A stretch of 64,000 nucleotides of DNA from Pholis gunnellus (taxonomy: Eukaryota; Chordata; Actinopteri; Perciformes; Pholidae): the NCBI GenBank assembly GCA_910591455.2, contig OU342823.1, positions 18,623,219 through 18,687,218 on the forward strand. Direction: 5' to 3'. The notes below the pieces were generated by a model that saw nothing but the letters and a program-made list of their open reading frames with translations, had not been told where the DNA came from and searched no databases. Position 1 is the first letter of the stretch. Every line of letters begins with the position of its first letter. Positions 37,433 to 50,048 of this stretch are shown piece after piece. The position numbers and the translations under genes are program-made.

Positions 37433-40400
37433 CGAGAGACGGCGAGAGGGCCACAGCGTTGTGTAACACCTTGGGATGCTGGAAATTACTCGGAGCAAAA
37501 TGAGTTTGCGAGGATGAATGTTGACAGCGGAATGTTTGTTTGGACAAAACAATACACGGGGCCTGTGAGCGCTGCGCACGCTGCTTATTGGATGTACTTT
37601 CACGTTGATTAACAATGTTTAACCGGAGCTCCAGGGGCCTCAATCCTCAAATCCCTGTTCAACCACTAAATCACAGAGTCTGAGGGACCAATCATCACAA
37701 CACACACACAGTGTAGTAAAGCAATTGCCCTAGGTGATGCACATCTAAAAACCGCACCGGCTTGTACAGCCAGAGGCCAATGGCCACAAAGAGAATTTCA
37801 TGGCATTGGGACCCAAGCTTTTAAAGAAGACCCCCCCCCCCCCCAAACCCCCGGGACACAGTCTCTATCTGGCAACTTGTGCAAAATGTGTCACTGCTGG
37901 CAGAGAGCAAGTCACTTCTTTTACATTTCTCCACGCACACACACTCCTGGTGGAGCGCAGCTTAGTTTAGTACTTAATCCAAAAAAATGTTATATTTCTT
38001 TTAACAGGTGACATCGATTGGGGGAGAGTTTACTGAAATTATTTACCGTATTCTACTTTGTACGAGGATAATTTCATTTGTTCCAGTACTTTTTAAAACA
38101 GATGAAATGGCCGGTTTTTAGGTAAATCATCTAAAACTACTGACTTTTCAAGATTTCTGCATATGTGAGATGTTTCTAAATATTTGACAGTATTGACAAC
38201 ATAATAAATGTTCTTTCTTCTTACATTAAGACTAACTGCTCCTTAGTATAAGCAATAGGGAAGCTCGGGGGAATGAAGATTGGAAAACTAGCACTTTCAA
38301 AGTAAAAATAAGGAAAAAAAAGAAAATGTGTCTTTTCTGGGGATCTTAACCTCGGCTTTAACTCAAACAGACTCAGGTTCCTTCAGTCGGCCTGCTTTAC
38401 CACAGACAGGAGACCACTCAGCCGATGAGGCGGGCATCTTGTTGGGGTCTCACCAGCAGCGGGGCTAGTGAAAAACAAAAGTAAATGTGAAAGAACTTCA
38501 TGTATTCATTTCTGAGTCAGTGTCTATACTTCACCTCTATAGCGCACCAGTGACCCGTGTCCGTTGTGCCCTTGCACTACTGCATGACTACTGTATTGAC
38601 AGTTACGAACAACATTATTAAATGTTATTCAATCAAATCAAAACCGTATGCGAATTAAATCAATTGGTGAGGAAATTGAATGAGTCACTCCATTTGCTGC
38701 GCACATGCCACAGCGATGTTAATATATTCCAAATGGGACTTTTCTCTCCTACAGTTTTCATACAGCTCACATGTGACCGTACATCTGAAGACTCACTCTG
38801 CCACAAGCCCTGGAGAGCAAAGCTTTCCTACACTGAGTGATGCTTTTCATTAAACTCCACAGGAACCCCGTCGCCTGCCTGTCGGGCCAGTCTATATCCA
38901 GGTCATCAATAACGATTTCAACCACGCCAGTGTGTTGCTATTTGGTCGTGTTTTGGGGGACGGTCTGTGTTTCTGAACTTTGGGTGAAAAGCGATTTCAA
39001 CCACTCGTCATTTTAAACCGTCACATTTCTCAGCTGATCTCGCTCACATGGTGACGGAAGCTTTAAAAAACAAAACACCACAACTAACATGGACAATGGT
39101 GTATTATACTGAACATGTATTTCATTAAAGCCCAGCTCCTTTAAAAAATGTGACTTGTTGTTACTTCATTGGGATGTTTGTGTTGATGGGGAATGTGATC
39201 GATCGACGCAATAAAGCGCACACTGAGGAATTTATTGCTTCAATTGACTACATTTACCAGCAAAACTGATTTGACGTCGACATAAAGTTTAACGTGTATA
39301 CTTACGATCGTGATTTTGTGACATCATTAAGTTTGGATCATCATGTGTCCAGTAGTTAAAACTTTTGAAATAAAAAAATATTTGCATATTTATATGGATC
39401 TTTTGAGTTTTAGTCGTAAGAAACATTATTTGAGCTCCTAGACGAGGCCTTTACACCTCCTTGGCAGCCTGCTACTTACGACATAAACAGCTACACCCGT
39501 GGCCTTCAAATGGAGATGAGGTCGGAATGGTAAATGCTCAAATGTAAAGACACTGTTGCACAAGTAGAAAGGGGAACACCAAGTTGGCGAACTGACCAAG
39601 TAATGTCAGTTTCACAGGGAAATACATCTAAAGCATTGGCTAACATTAGCCACCTGAAACTACTGGTCATGCCGGACCAGGTCAGGCTGGAGAAGCAAGT
39701 AAAGTTTTATTGCTGATGAATTCAACTTTTTTCAAAGGCTGCTATAATGTGACTGCTAAAAGCTGAAGAAGAGACCTCAATCAGAGAGCTAAACTTCACG
39801 GTTCCAGCTGGAGAAGAACCCCCTCTGATAATGTATTGCACCAATGGGAGGTCACTGCCATCTTGTGGAGGGAAGGTCAGCTTTGAACCGGCTATCCGAC
39901 TGTTAAACCCGAGCACCAATGAATTGAGTTTGTATTCAGTTTATTTTTCGTTTTGCAGGATTTCATTTTGGACACAGATTTTATTTATGTTTTTCATTGA
40001 TTTGATTCATCACCCAGATTCCGTTTTTTTTAAAGCGTACAGTATGTTCACTTCGTCGCCGCCAGACGCAGCACGAACAGGATATGAAATCTGAATCCTT
40101 TTGTATTAAAGACATGGATCAAAAGTACCTCATATTTAGGAATGATACGGCGCTCCATCGGACCAACTGTGTTGATGGAGCCAGATGCAAAAACATAGAA
40201 CAGGCTCAATGGAAACTCTCTCTTCCAAACTAAATTTAGGCGGCTCATAAAATGCTCCCAAATGTTTTTGCCCGTGCTTCCTCATCTCAAGTCCATTAGG
40301 TCTAAAACATTTTTTAAAAACATCGTTATTGCATCATTGTAATGTTTATTTATTCATGACAGCACAGTTTTGACTAAAAATGATCTGTTCGTATAATGTC

Positions 40401-40506
40401 CCTTTCTCTCTCCATATTCTTTCCTCATCAGTGCTCCTTCTTCGTCATTACAACTGCTTTGAAGTCTCAATCTCAGTATTACTGGATAATACCTATTTTA
40501 TTGCAT

Positions 40507-40512
40507 TTTATT
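40507..40512 (-). terminator. Candidate polyadenylation signal of anks6
   Basis: AATAAA on the minus strand, about 700 bases beyond the anks6 stop codon. Another lies near 40346-40355 (AATAAATAAA). The 3' UTR between 40,500 and 41,206 has no other recognised feature apart from a GA array near 41112-41129. Confidence 0.35.
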
Positions 40513-41206
40513 GTTATACTCGTGCTCTCTCTCTCTCTTCTGACTTACCTTGGCATCTCTACAATACATCTGCTGTATCCTTCACATTTGTTTGGCTAAA
40601 ATAACAATCTCTCCCTCGGCTCCCTCTCCCTCTCTGTGTATTTGATCTTTTCGTCTTTTAGACTCTCTGCACACTAACCTCTCTGCGCTGCATTAGCAGT
40701 AGATGTGGTAACCGTATCATTATGGCAAAAACAAAAAAAATCATCATTTGCCACACACACATGTGCTTTGTTAAACCGCAACAGGGCACTGGACTCAGCC
40801 GGTCTCCTGCTTTAGGATCCACGGGAGGAATACTTTTAATGCCGTTCGGTCCTGGAGGGTTCTAGAAAGGCAGGTTATCGGGGTCTATTTGGTCGTTTTG
40901 CTGCAGCATCTTCTTGCACTAACGCCGCTAGTGGTCCGGGACACCGGCGTCCAGAAGACTCCTTATTATTCGTGCCTTGGCTAGAGGTCACCGGCATTTT
41001 TTAAGTACCTTTGGTGTACTTCCTGGCTGGCGTCAGGGCTGCTGGGTTATCTTTTGTTGGAGGAGCGAACCTGGTGTCTCATCCAACCCGTTGGTGCTGA
41101 TAAAGAAAGGTGGAGAGAGAGAGAGAGAGAAATGGATAAAGAGGAGGAGAGACCGATTATGATGTTGTCTTTGTGTTAATAGTGCTCCAATTTCCAAGTT
41201 CCCAGC

Positions 41207-44200
41207 TCAGTTTTTTTGACACTCACAGCGTGGTTCACCTGGCTGTCTTTGGTTACTCGCGCTGCTACCAAAGGACGACTGGAAGTTGTGGATGGTCTCT
41301 TGAAGGATCTGCCTCTCTCGGCCCTGATGACAGCCGACGACGACCATAATAAATAAGTTAACATTTTCAATCAAAGATGATATGGCTCTCACATATCTTG
41401 TCCCTCTGGTACCAAATGTAAGTAGCTCCCTTTAGCAATTTCCATCCACGTTCAAAGCAATTCTACCTATCTCAGCAGGCTCACAATGTTGACAGTTTAT
41501 TATGATATAATGTTGAGTTATACTGAGGAAAACAAATATAACCGAAGCCCCTAGAGATCCCTGGATAGGCTACACACATCTGGAAGCAAAGGTTCCTTAG
41601 AGATGCATAATATATGTTCAATCACATGCACCTTTCCAGCATTGAGCTCTGATATGGCCGCTAAGATCTGCTGTCTGGGTCCGTCCGTTTTAATGCCGAG
41701 CTCCCTCAGGTCTCCGTCTGTTAGAGTCAGGAAAGCCTCCATGTCCACCTCGAAGAAGAGAAAAGAGAAACACCGATTGAGAACACCGTATAAAACATAT
41801 TCAATCAAACGTATACAATTGTCTTTTCTAATATGAGTACAGAACTGTGCTATTCTCTCAAGCAATGCAGTGATGGGAAAGCAGTTTCCATCACATTGAG
41901 AACTCACGACTCAAACGGAGGAAAAAGAAAAAAAAATGAAAAGACAGACAATATATCTGAAGGAAAATGTTTTGGGACTCCCTTTTGACGTAAAAGATAG
42001 AATACCTCCTGTTCCTCAAATATTGGCTGGTATTTCTCGAGGGACAGTTTCTTCAATATACCAGACAGCTCGTCTGAAAGAAGACACAAGCAACACATCG
42101 TGTGGTGTCAGGAAAAGTGATGAAACTCTGCAAACTCACGGCCGGGTTTGTTTTACAAGTAGATTTAGTTTGTATGATTTCATGTGAGTCGATTATTTCT
42201 ACGTCAAGGCCGATGGTTCAAAATTAATTTCAAGTTATCAAGAATCAGTCAATAACACCAATCATTGTATTAACAATAAATACAGTCAATAATTGCGCAC
42301 ATCTATTAACATTGTTTTCCAGCGTTCTCTCAAACATTTACAGAATTGGTCTAAAAGCTGAAAAAATGTGGATTTGATGCTTGTGAACATTGTGGCGTAC
42401 GGAAGAAGGTTTTCAGTTTACGGCTAGATCGACACGGTATCACCTTCATCGGTTATGGTTCCACTGCTGGAGCCCCCGCTGCTCTTGGAGCGAGGATGGG
42501 AAGAGGCTGAGGACAGAGAGTCTCCCGGCCCGGTCGGGGGCTTGGGCGTCGGGGAAGGAGACGGAGTCAGAGTGGGCGACGTGCTCTTGGATGTGGAAGA
42601 ATTCCCCGACTGAGGTCTCTTCTTCAACTCCATCTTCTACAAAAAAGAATGAGCAGCGCCAGTTCACTGACATGAGAGGAGGCACTCCCTTTATTTTAAC
42701 TGTTTTTACACAGTAACCACAAAAAGGAAAAGCACAACACGGACCCTTCTGGAGTGGATGTCGGGAGCCACCAGGCTGGGGTGGGAGTGGATCTCCGGAA
42801 GGTTAATATCAGGAAGCGGCATGCCCGGTGCTGAGGGTGGCAGAGAGGGTTGACTCTGAGTCTGGCTGGGCTGTTTCTCTGGAGCCGGGGCCTTCGCATC
42901 CATCAGGCCCGCTGCTCTCTTCCTTTGGGCCGCTATCTGGGAGAGAACGCTGTCTGCACTGCCCCCTGGTGGAAGAAAGAGGCAAGAGCGTGTATTTCGT
43001 TTGCTTGCGTTCTCATTGTGACCGGGTATGTTCGTATCTTGTCTTGTGTTTTAGTGTGAAACCTGAACGGTTATGAGAGTCCCGGTTGATCCCTGCCACT
43101 CCATTGGAGCCTCCTGAGGAGTGGGGGGAGTGGTAGTGACCGGAGTTTGAGGGAGAGGAGGAGGAGGGCCCCTTGGGGATGCTGGGAAACTTAATGGACC
43201 TGCTAACCACACGACTGATAGATGTCTTGACATTTAGAGGCGAGAGAAGGAGAGAAAATAGCAAGAGACTTATGAATGATGACGAACATATAGAGAGGGG
43301 TTTTACGAGCGCTGCACCTCTCGCCCACAAACACTCACAATATCCGAGTTTCCACTGCTGTTCAGCTTCCTCTGGGGCGGCATGGGCAGGCGGGGCGCTT
43401 CGCTCTTTCCCTCCCCGAGGAGACGCGAGCGGTCCGAGTTCCACGGTTCAAAGTTGGACGGAGGAAGGAAGGGAGGGATCACCGCTTTCAGCTTGTCATT
43501 GGGCAGCCGGGTCAAGGGTGCACCACTTCTGAGCTATAGAGGACATGGAAATACATACAATTCATTGTAAGAACAACACTGTCCGAGCTTGAAGAAATGT
43601 AGAAAGAAGCATAGTTCACATCAAACACTCCTACCATTGTGGTTATAAGAAAGTCCTCCTTTTCTGAGTTTGTCCTGCAAAGACCTGCAAAAGGAACATA
43701 AGTCACATTGACACTTTCCCTCCATCACATCTGTCAACACACAATGTCATGCATTACATCAACTAAGTACATTTACTCAAGCGCTGTACTTAAGTACAAT
43801 TTGGAGGTACTTTACTTGAGTAAAGTATTTCCATTTCATGCTACTTTCTATAATGTTGTACTTTTTACTCCACTTCATTTATTTATTTGACAGCTTTAGT
43901 TACTTCTTACTTTACAGATTCAGATTAATAATACAAAATACAAAGTAGTACAAATTAGCTCCACCTTCACCACCAGCAACATTCAAGTGATGAACACATT
44001 AATGCATCAATAATTGTCAAATCGTATACATTATTTAGAAATGTTGCCATTTTGCATGATGAGTCATTTTACTTTTGGTACTTTAAGTATATTTTGAAGC
44101 TAATACCAATTTTGAACGCAGAGACTTTTACTCACAACAGAGTATTTCTACTCTGTGGTATTGCTTGGTGTTGGTACTCCCCAAAACATGTACACAGACT

Positions 44201-46110
44201 TTGATGGAACAGGTGGAGTTCCCCTTTAATCTATCAATCTCATGTATTACTGACTACAGCAGTGTTACTCTAACAATGACAATGAAATAATGTAATCGCC
44301 GAGTCTCACCGGTATCTTTGCTCTTGCCTCCCCAGGCAGTGCTGACGTCATTCCCCCCCAGGGCCGGAGCTGGCGCCGGCGCTCCGTTAGACCCGGCAGC
44401 CAGCTTCCTGTTCGCCTTCATCGTGGCGTCCAATGACGTTTCAGCATCGTCTGGAAACGGAGCCAGGCGGTTGGACGAAAGGCCGTGTCTCAGGGTGTGA
44501 GTCAACTTCAGCCGTCGGAACCGATTGGACATCCGACTCCACCAGGACTGGAAGTCAAACATTTTAATAAAAATTGATTTTGATATTTTGTAGATTACAT
44601 TTGAATTAAATAATGTAAAAAGTAGTTGATCAATACTACATGATATGGATTCATAACAGAATATTAAATGTAACAGGGGCTTCTTCTTTACCTTGAGGCC
44701 TCCCTTGTCGTCGGGCGGGACGGGGACGTTGTTGAGCGACTGCCGGCTTTTAGAGCGCGTCAGTAAGGCTCTGCTGCGGTGCTTCGACTTGTCCTTGTCT
44801 ACTTGCATACACACCGACGCTAACAGACGCACCAACTCGGTGTCTGTGAAAGTCCAGAGTAGACACACAGAAAATGAATCACTGAGTGAAATGATGAACG
44901 AACATCATGGAAACTACCTCGCGTGGTCTGTGTCAAGTGCTACTGTCCGTTAGTTGTTACAACATAAAGGGCTATAGCCATAACTTTATTTCAATATGAT
45001 TTCAGCATTAAAGCTGTCAATTTGAAGAATAAGTGATGTTAGCAGGCATCTCTCATAACATATCACAAACACTGAAGCATACATAAACACAATATCCTTT
45101 GTCAATAAAAGGCCACTTGGACCAACAGTCCAAAAGCCAAAGATAATCACTTGCTATTGTAGAACATTATGAAAATAAGCACATTATAAAGACCGTCACC
45201 CTGGAAGACCATGAGATGCAGTTGAAAGCTAGTAAGTGGACCTTGAGTTAAAAGGATTTTAATGAAGTAGATATTCACATTTGAGAAGCTGACACCAGTG
45301 ATACCAAAACAACTTATACCATTAATCAGTTGTCAAATTTGGGGAAATGGATTTTCGTTCTCCTGAATAATCGATTAATCGACTTATCGTTTCAGCTGTG
45401 CTACCATTTACAGTCAATGTGACATCTCAAGGATTTAATTCCCAAATAGTTTGTGCACATTTTGGAAAATGATTCTTCTACCTCTACCCTCTTAACTTAG
45501 GGCAAAGTTAAAGAGCTATCAAGAGGGTACTGCTATTTTCACAAATGGAAACCTGATTTTATTAATCCTGCTATTTATTACAGTTTATTCGGGAGGAATT
45601 GTTTGTTTAGCCTGAACACATTTTCCCAAAGGGCTATAATATAGTGCGGGTACCTGGGTCATTCAACAACATCACCAAATCAAACGCTGTGTATCCGTTC
45701 TTAGCTCGAAGGTTGACATCAGCCCCTTGACTCAACAGGTACTTGACAATATCTTTATTGCTGAAAGAAGGAGGGAGACAGAAAACAAAAGAAAGGATTG
45801 ACGACAGCGTCGGCATTGATAGTGTATGTACAGCATCACACTATCACCCGCTAAGGTTTACCACGATACACCAGCATGTCCTCCTTACCCGTGATAGGTG
45901 GCCTGCATCAAAGCGGTCCACCCATGGACGCCGTCTTGCTTGTCTATGTCGGCGTTCTTCTCCACCATCAGCTGCACCACTTCCAGCTGACCGCTCACTG
46001 CCGCGATCATGAGAGGCGACGCTCCCTCCTGATTGGATGAATTCACCTGAGTGGGATCCTCCTCCAAGATCTCCTTGACTAGCTGGGAGTTTCCTGAGTA
46101 CCCCACACAA

Positions 46111-46149
<39 letters not shown>

Positions 46150-48909
46150 AATGTATAAATGAGCAAGTTGATCAACTTGGTTATGTTTTTTTGCATCACC
46201 TGTTAATCTAACAACCAAAACGTACTTGTAGTTTCGTTGCATCTTGAAAGTATTGAATTGAACTCACCTAACTTGAGTGCACTGAACACATCTGGTCTTC
46301 GCCTTTCGTCGTCTGTGGAGAAAAGAGCGCCGCTGAGAACAGGATTTAACTTAACATATTGATAGCCGAAGTGTCACAACGACGTCGCTGCAAGTGAGCT
46401 GTGGTTTGGGGTTTAGGTTTGATTTCAGAAGTTCAGGTCACATGAAATGTTCTGTGCAAGGAAAACTGAGCTATCGGTGAGGAGAGCGATCAGACATCAA
46501 AGAGGCTGAAAGCTACCACTGTTGGTTTCACTCTCACATCCGTGTTAATTGCAGTTCAAGACAGCAACACCTACACACACACACACACACACACATACAC
46601 ATACTGATACAGGATGTCATTTATACCAACAGGGAAGTGAGAGCTCAACAATCCCTGTTAAACTGTAAAAGACAAAAATGAATTACATATTTGTGGGAAG
46701 TGATAGAAGCAGCAAAACTGCGCTGGACTCCTCTAAAACCTGCCTCTTTTTGGTTTGGATGTTATTTCTTTCCATTATGATGTTTATCACGTAGTAAAGC
46801 GCAAACCGATCGCCTCACCGGTCTGGGGTCGGACAGTGGTGATGGAGTCCAGGTAGGCCTTGATGTCTCTCTGTTTGAGCTGCATGGCCAGTTCAAAGGC
46901 CGTCTTGGACAGAACATTAACCCTGTCTGGGTCAGCTCCTCGCTCCACCAGCTGCTGAGTCACAGCCACCTTCAAAAACACAACCACTTCATCGGTCAGC
47001 TGCGCCAGTTACTCAAAACAAAGACGGTCACAACTTCATAAGCATTTGTGCTGCGACTGTGATTTTAAACAAAGTCACATGTAGCAAGATGTAAATACAT
47101 GTCAAGTGGCACATGCTATAAAATGTCCTACCCAAAAGACAACACATAATGTATTATAACCATCTTGTTTATCTATCCAAACCATCCATTGAACCCACCT
47201 TCCCACCGAGGGTGGCCACCATGAGGGGTCCCCAGCCAGTGGTCTTCTGGGAAAAGTTGACATCAGAGCCCCATTCTAGCAGCAGGCACACCGAGGCCTC
47301 GTGGCCATGCTGAGATGCCACCATCAGGGCTATGATGTCCATGAATTCTCTGCCGTCGCCTCCTGGACAGCCTTCGCCACCTCCGAAACCAGCCGCGCTG
47401 TGGGAAAAAGAAAGAGCCACTCAGAGGATGAATAACAGTTGGAGACTACAGGTGAACTGAGCTCTGTTTCAGTGGTAGGCTTAACGCCTGACAGAATGAG
47501 AGCCCAAACCTGCAGCTGCTGTTGTTGTTGTTGCCGTTCGAGACCGCCTCCGCAGCAACAGCCAGGTGATCGTAGTCATCGACGTAGGCCCCGCTCTCCA
47601 GGAGTAGCTTCACTACGTGAGTGTGTCCCCCGCGGGCCGCCATAGTAAGAACACTCGCACCCAGCCTGTTGCGTCCGTTGATCTCTGCCCCGTTCTCCAA
47701 CAGGATGTGGGCAACAGTCAGGTGACCAAACCTGTGGGGGGGAGAATTGGGGACAACGAATGAGATAGAGAGCGGGACTCAACGATCTACATCCCCCCCA
47801 AGTTTAAGAAAGTCCATCAGACGTGTTGAAAATGCATGAGGGCCCTTTTCTATGAGCTGAATCAACTTGGGATGGGAGGGCATGGTCCTCCTGTCACATG
47901 CAGAGCACCACCCAGTTAAGTTATGTCACACTTAATTAATTTCCTTTGGGAAAATCATCCTAAAGTTGATACCTAACATGTAATACACTCTACATAGACA
48001 GGCCCCAGGCTTGTTGCCTGTGCTGTCGATCATCTTGGAAGCAAAAACATGTGAAGGTTGCATTACAATCAGTGTTAGTAGATTATTTGGGGGGGTGAGA
48101 ATTGTGGATTATTTCAGATACAACTTGTCTAATTCCAGGTCAGAAGTACAAGCCAGGGATTGTCATCAACTGAATGATTTCTCAAAAGTTATTTGTCAAA
48201 GTTTCAAGACGCTTACGGTTATCATATTTTAATTAAATAAACATTAATATACCTACATTAATATGAAACCATGAAGCTGATTTCATTAGCAGGTTGTTAA
48301 TACACTTTGCTCCACCAAACTCCACGCTAGAATAAGGCAATTGCTTAACACATGTGCATGTAACAGGCAAGACTAAATAAGCTTGATTGAAAAAGAGTAA
48401 AGTACTTTTATAAAAGTCTCACAATGTTCACCGACAGTGTTTCATGGCAGAAGTTCCTGAATATTAAACTTAAAATAATTCACCATCACGCATGTAATGT
48501 CAAATAACAGATGTTTTAATGGAGTTTGGTTTGTATTTCTCTTTATACATTAGAACGTGAGCTCCAGCCCGCAGCCCCACCTAGCAGCCTGCATCAGCGG
48601 GGTCCAGCCGTAGTTGTTGCGGCTGTCCACCGAGGTCCCCTTTCGTAACAAAAACCGGACCAGGTTCTCGTGACCACTGGCCGACGCAAACTGCAAGGCG
48701 GTGTTCCCCTCCTCGTCCGTGGAGTCCACCGGTACCAGAGACAACATGTCCGCGGCGTTGCACTCCGACCCCGCTTCTGACCGCAGCCTGCTCTGCCGTC
48801 CCGACTCTTTCGGGGCACCGGGCTCCAGGATCCCCCGGGCGGTTTCATAGTCCCCCTCGTCGCAGGCACGGAAAAGCAGCAGCGAATTAGCGGGGACACC
48901 GAAATTCAT
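41207..48909 (-). CDS. anks6: Ankyrin repeat and SAM domain protein 6 (samcystin), complete
   Basis: Seventeen coding exons, minus strand: 48909-48581, 47731-47510, 47397-47199, 46969-46819, 46312-46268, 46093-45889, 45760-45654, 44843-44692, 44547-44310, 43684-43635, 43533-43339, 43225-43063, 42965-42745, 42636-42444, 42073-42006, 41748-41632, 41323-41207. All phases join, giving 923 aa (human about 871). Ankyrin repeats fill residues 10 to 390 (GNTALQFA, GWTPLMQAA, GWTALMQATYHG). A Ser/Pro linker follows (SKSTSPTLTPSPSP), then a SAM domain at about 824-885 (LEKYQPIFEEQEVDMEAFL) and a short conserved tail (ERQILQETIHNF). ANKS6 works in the inversin compartment of cilia, activates NEK8 and links INVS, NPHP3, ANKS3 and BICC1; loss causes cystic kidney disease in mammals. 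The start is the ATG at 48909, because the frame above it has no ATG. The exon 13 donor (GTCCGT) and exon 12 acceptor are the weakest sites. Confidence 0.95.
42959..42972 (-). promoter_or_regulatory. CTCF-type core motif overlapping an anks6 splice acceptor
   Basis: The minus strand reads CCACCAGGGGGCAG, a full match to the CTCF core CCASYAGRKGGCRS. The AG of the exon 13 acceptor (exon starting at 42965) is inside the motif. Occupancy cannot be judged from sequence. Confidence 0.5.
43757..44177. repeat. Dispersed teleost repeat in anks6 intron 9
   Basis: The words GTACTTAAGTACA, ACTTGAGTAAAGTA, TTTTTACTCCACTTCATTTA, TTTGACAGCTTTAGTTACTT and AGTATTTCTACTCTGTGGTA appear in order. They match a non-autonomous repeat very frequent in percomorph introns. 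It is near full length but diverged. Class assignment is uncertain. Confidence 0.65.
45181..45405. repeat. Dispersed 'AATCGATTAATCGA' repeat in anks6 intron 7
   Basis: ATTCACATTTGAGAAGCTG and, at the end, AATAATCGATTAATCGACTT then TCGTTTCAGCTGTGC match the end of a common fish non-autonomous element whose ends read like CTAATCG-TTGCAGCTCTA. It is probably related to the fragment at 18862-18905. Confidence 0.6.
46111..46149. repeat. Compound (AC)n(AT)n microsatellite in anks6 intron 5
   Basis: An AC array (from 46111) turns into an AT array ending at 46149. It sits only 18 bases upstream, in gene sense, of the exon 6 acceptor at 46094. Confidence 0.9.
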
Positions 48910-48926
48910 CTCCTCATTTAATCGCG

Positions 48927-48941
48927 TTAGTCCGTCTCCAT
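48927..48941 (-). other. Four-codon upstream ORF of anks6
   Basis: An ATG at 48941 begins ATG GAG ACG GAC TAA, out of frame with and 18 bases before the anks6 start codon. If the transcript includes it, it could lower anks6 translation. Transcript coverage is not known. Confidence 0.4.
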
Positions 48942-49940
48942 TCAACTGCAGTTAAGTTTCATCGTCAATAACTTTTCCTCTGTCACTTGGCGGCGGCCTG
49001 TGGTTGGGAATCATGACGCACAGCAAAATAAAATGTAGTTCCCAAGTCAAAGAACTTCTATTATTCTTCTCAAACACTACAACAATGGAATCATCTTTTA
49101 CCACCACAACACATTCGTAGCATCCTAACGGGTTTCGACAAAACAACTTTTTGGCAACCGGGCCGGTCCCGTTACTTGTTTAGGAACCGGACTAGCATGA
49201 GCACGTCTACAAAACGACACTGGACTTCCGCTTTTATCTTTCAAAATAAAACGTGTGTTCTCTGCACTCACGTTGGTTGTCACATACGGGAACTCACACA
49301 ACCTACACTCAATTGCAATAATAAGGATATTAATCCTGATTATTATTGTTTTTCATAGTTACATCATTTTTGTATTTGTGTTCCCGTTTAGTACTCATGT
49401 TAATATATTAGTTTTATTCTTTCTAAATATTTTCCGGATGTTATAGTATGTTATCGTGTCTACCCGTCTAGCTTAACGCCACACTGGTGGAGCGGGTACT
49501 TGTCAACTGCTGAGTTTACGCTTTACTACCCCCGGTGGTCACATGTCTCTGTATTCTTCACTGGCATAAAAATTCATTCTGAATATCATACACGTTCTTA
49601 GATGTGTGATGTACCAGTTGTGGTATTAATTATCATGTTTTTACTTGTCATACATACAATTACCATCATAAATATAATAACCAAACGATATGAATTTATT
49701 TTCCATCAGATTTGAGTAATTTGAATACATCTCGCAATGCAATGTCCATGTGATCTTTTAGATAGTTAGATTTATTTTATTTGTTTAAATTTTTGTCAGG
49801 CGTCTACGGTGTTGTGTGGACGTTTTTTTCTTTCTTCATTTAGAAGCATAGCCACTAGATGTCGCTGTTGAGGTAGTCTAAACACCAAAGAAGAAGTATC
49901 AGAGCCCCGGATGAGCACTACATAACCAGGAAACGGTCCT
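48942..49940. promoter_or_regulatory. Shared upstream region of anks6 and rps20 (head to head)
   Basis: About 1 kb separates the divergent genes. It includes the anks6 5' UTR (upstream of 48909) and the rps20 promoter. Just before rps20, at 49852-49905, CACTAGATGTCGCTGTTGAG followed by CCAAAGAAGAAG resembles a dispersed fish repeat. A GGAA motif (CCAGGAAACGG, 49927-49937) close to the rps20 start is typical for ETS sites in ribosomal protein promoters. It is not a tight bidirectional promoter. Confidence 0.45.
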
Positions 49941-49947
49941 TAGCTCG

Positions 49948-49959
49948 CTCTCTTTTTCT
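49948..49959 (+). promoter_or_regulatory. Candidate 5' TOP start of rps20
   Basis: CTCTCTTTTTCT is a C followed by a pyrimidine tract about 100 bases upstream of the rps20 ATG. Ribosomal protein mRNAs of vertebrates start with such a TOP motif, which couples translation to mTOR signalling. The exact start base is inferred. Confidence 0.5.
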
Positions 49960-50048
49960 GAACAGCTAACCACGTTGGTAGCTACTCTTCCTGGCTCACC
50001 GCTGTTCGCTTGAATTTCTCCCGAATAAGTCGGTCAGGGACAATTGAA

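Larger units (their letters stand above)
34550..40500. other. Intergenic region between ahrr and anks6: no gene recognised
   Basis: Between the ahrr promoter region and the presumed anks6 3' UTR no conserved coding exon or RNA gene was recognised on either strand. The region contains a GT array at 36135-36160, a G26 homopolymer at 37407-37432, a C run near 37830-37843, and AT-rich unique sequence. The longest open frames (for example 34915-35271 and 37106-37612, plus) are low-complexity or lack any recognisable family feature. Confidence 0.55.

Noticed and set aside
37106..37643. Long open frames on both strands (168, 114 and 96 aa)
   Set aside because: They exist because the G26 run and flanking GA-rich DNA lack stops; the proteins are poly-Gly or poly-Pro with no family features.
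42424..42443. Alternative anks6 C-terminus by retaining intron 14
   Set aside because: Read-through adds a few residues and a stop, but the donor at GAAG/GTGATA joins in phase to the SAM exon, and no polyadenylation signal supports an early end.
48910..48945. A 12-codon longer anks6 N-terminus starting at 48945
   Set aside because: The codon at 48945 is TTG; the first in-frame ATG is at 48909, giving a start that matches human ANKS6 better.
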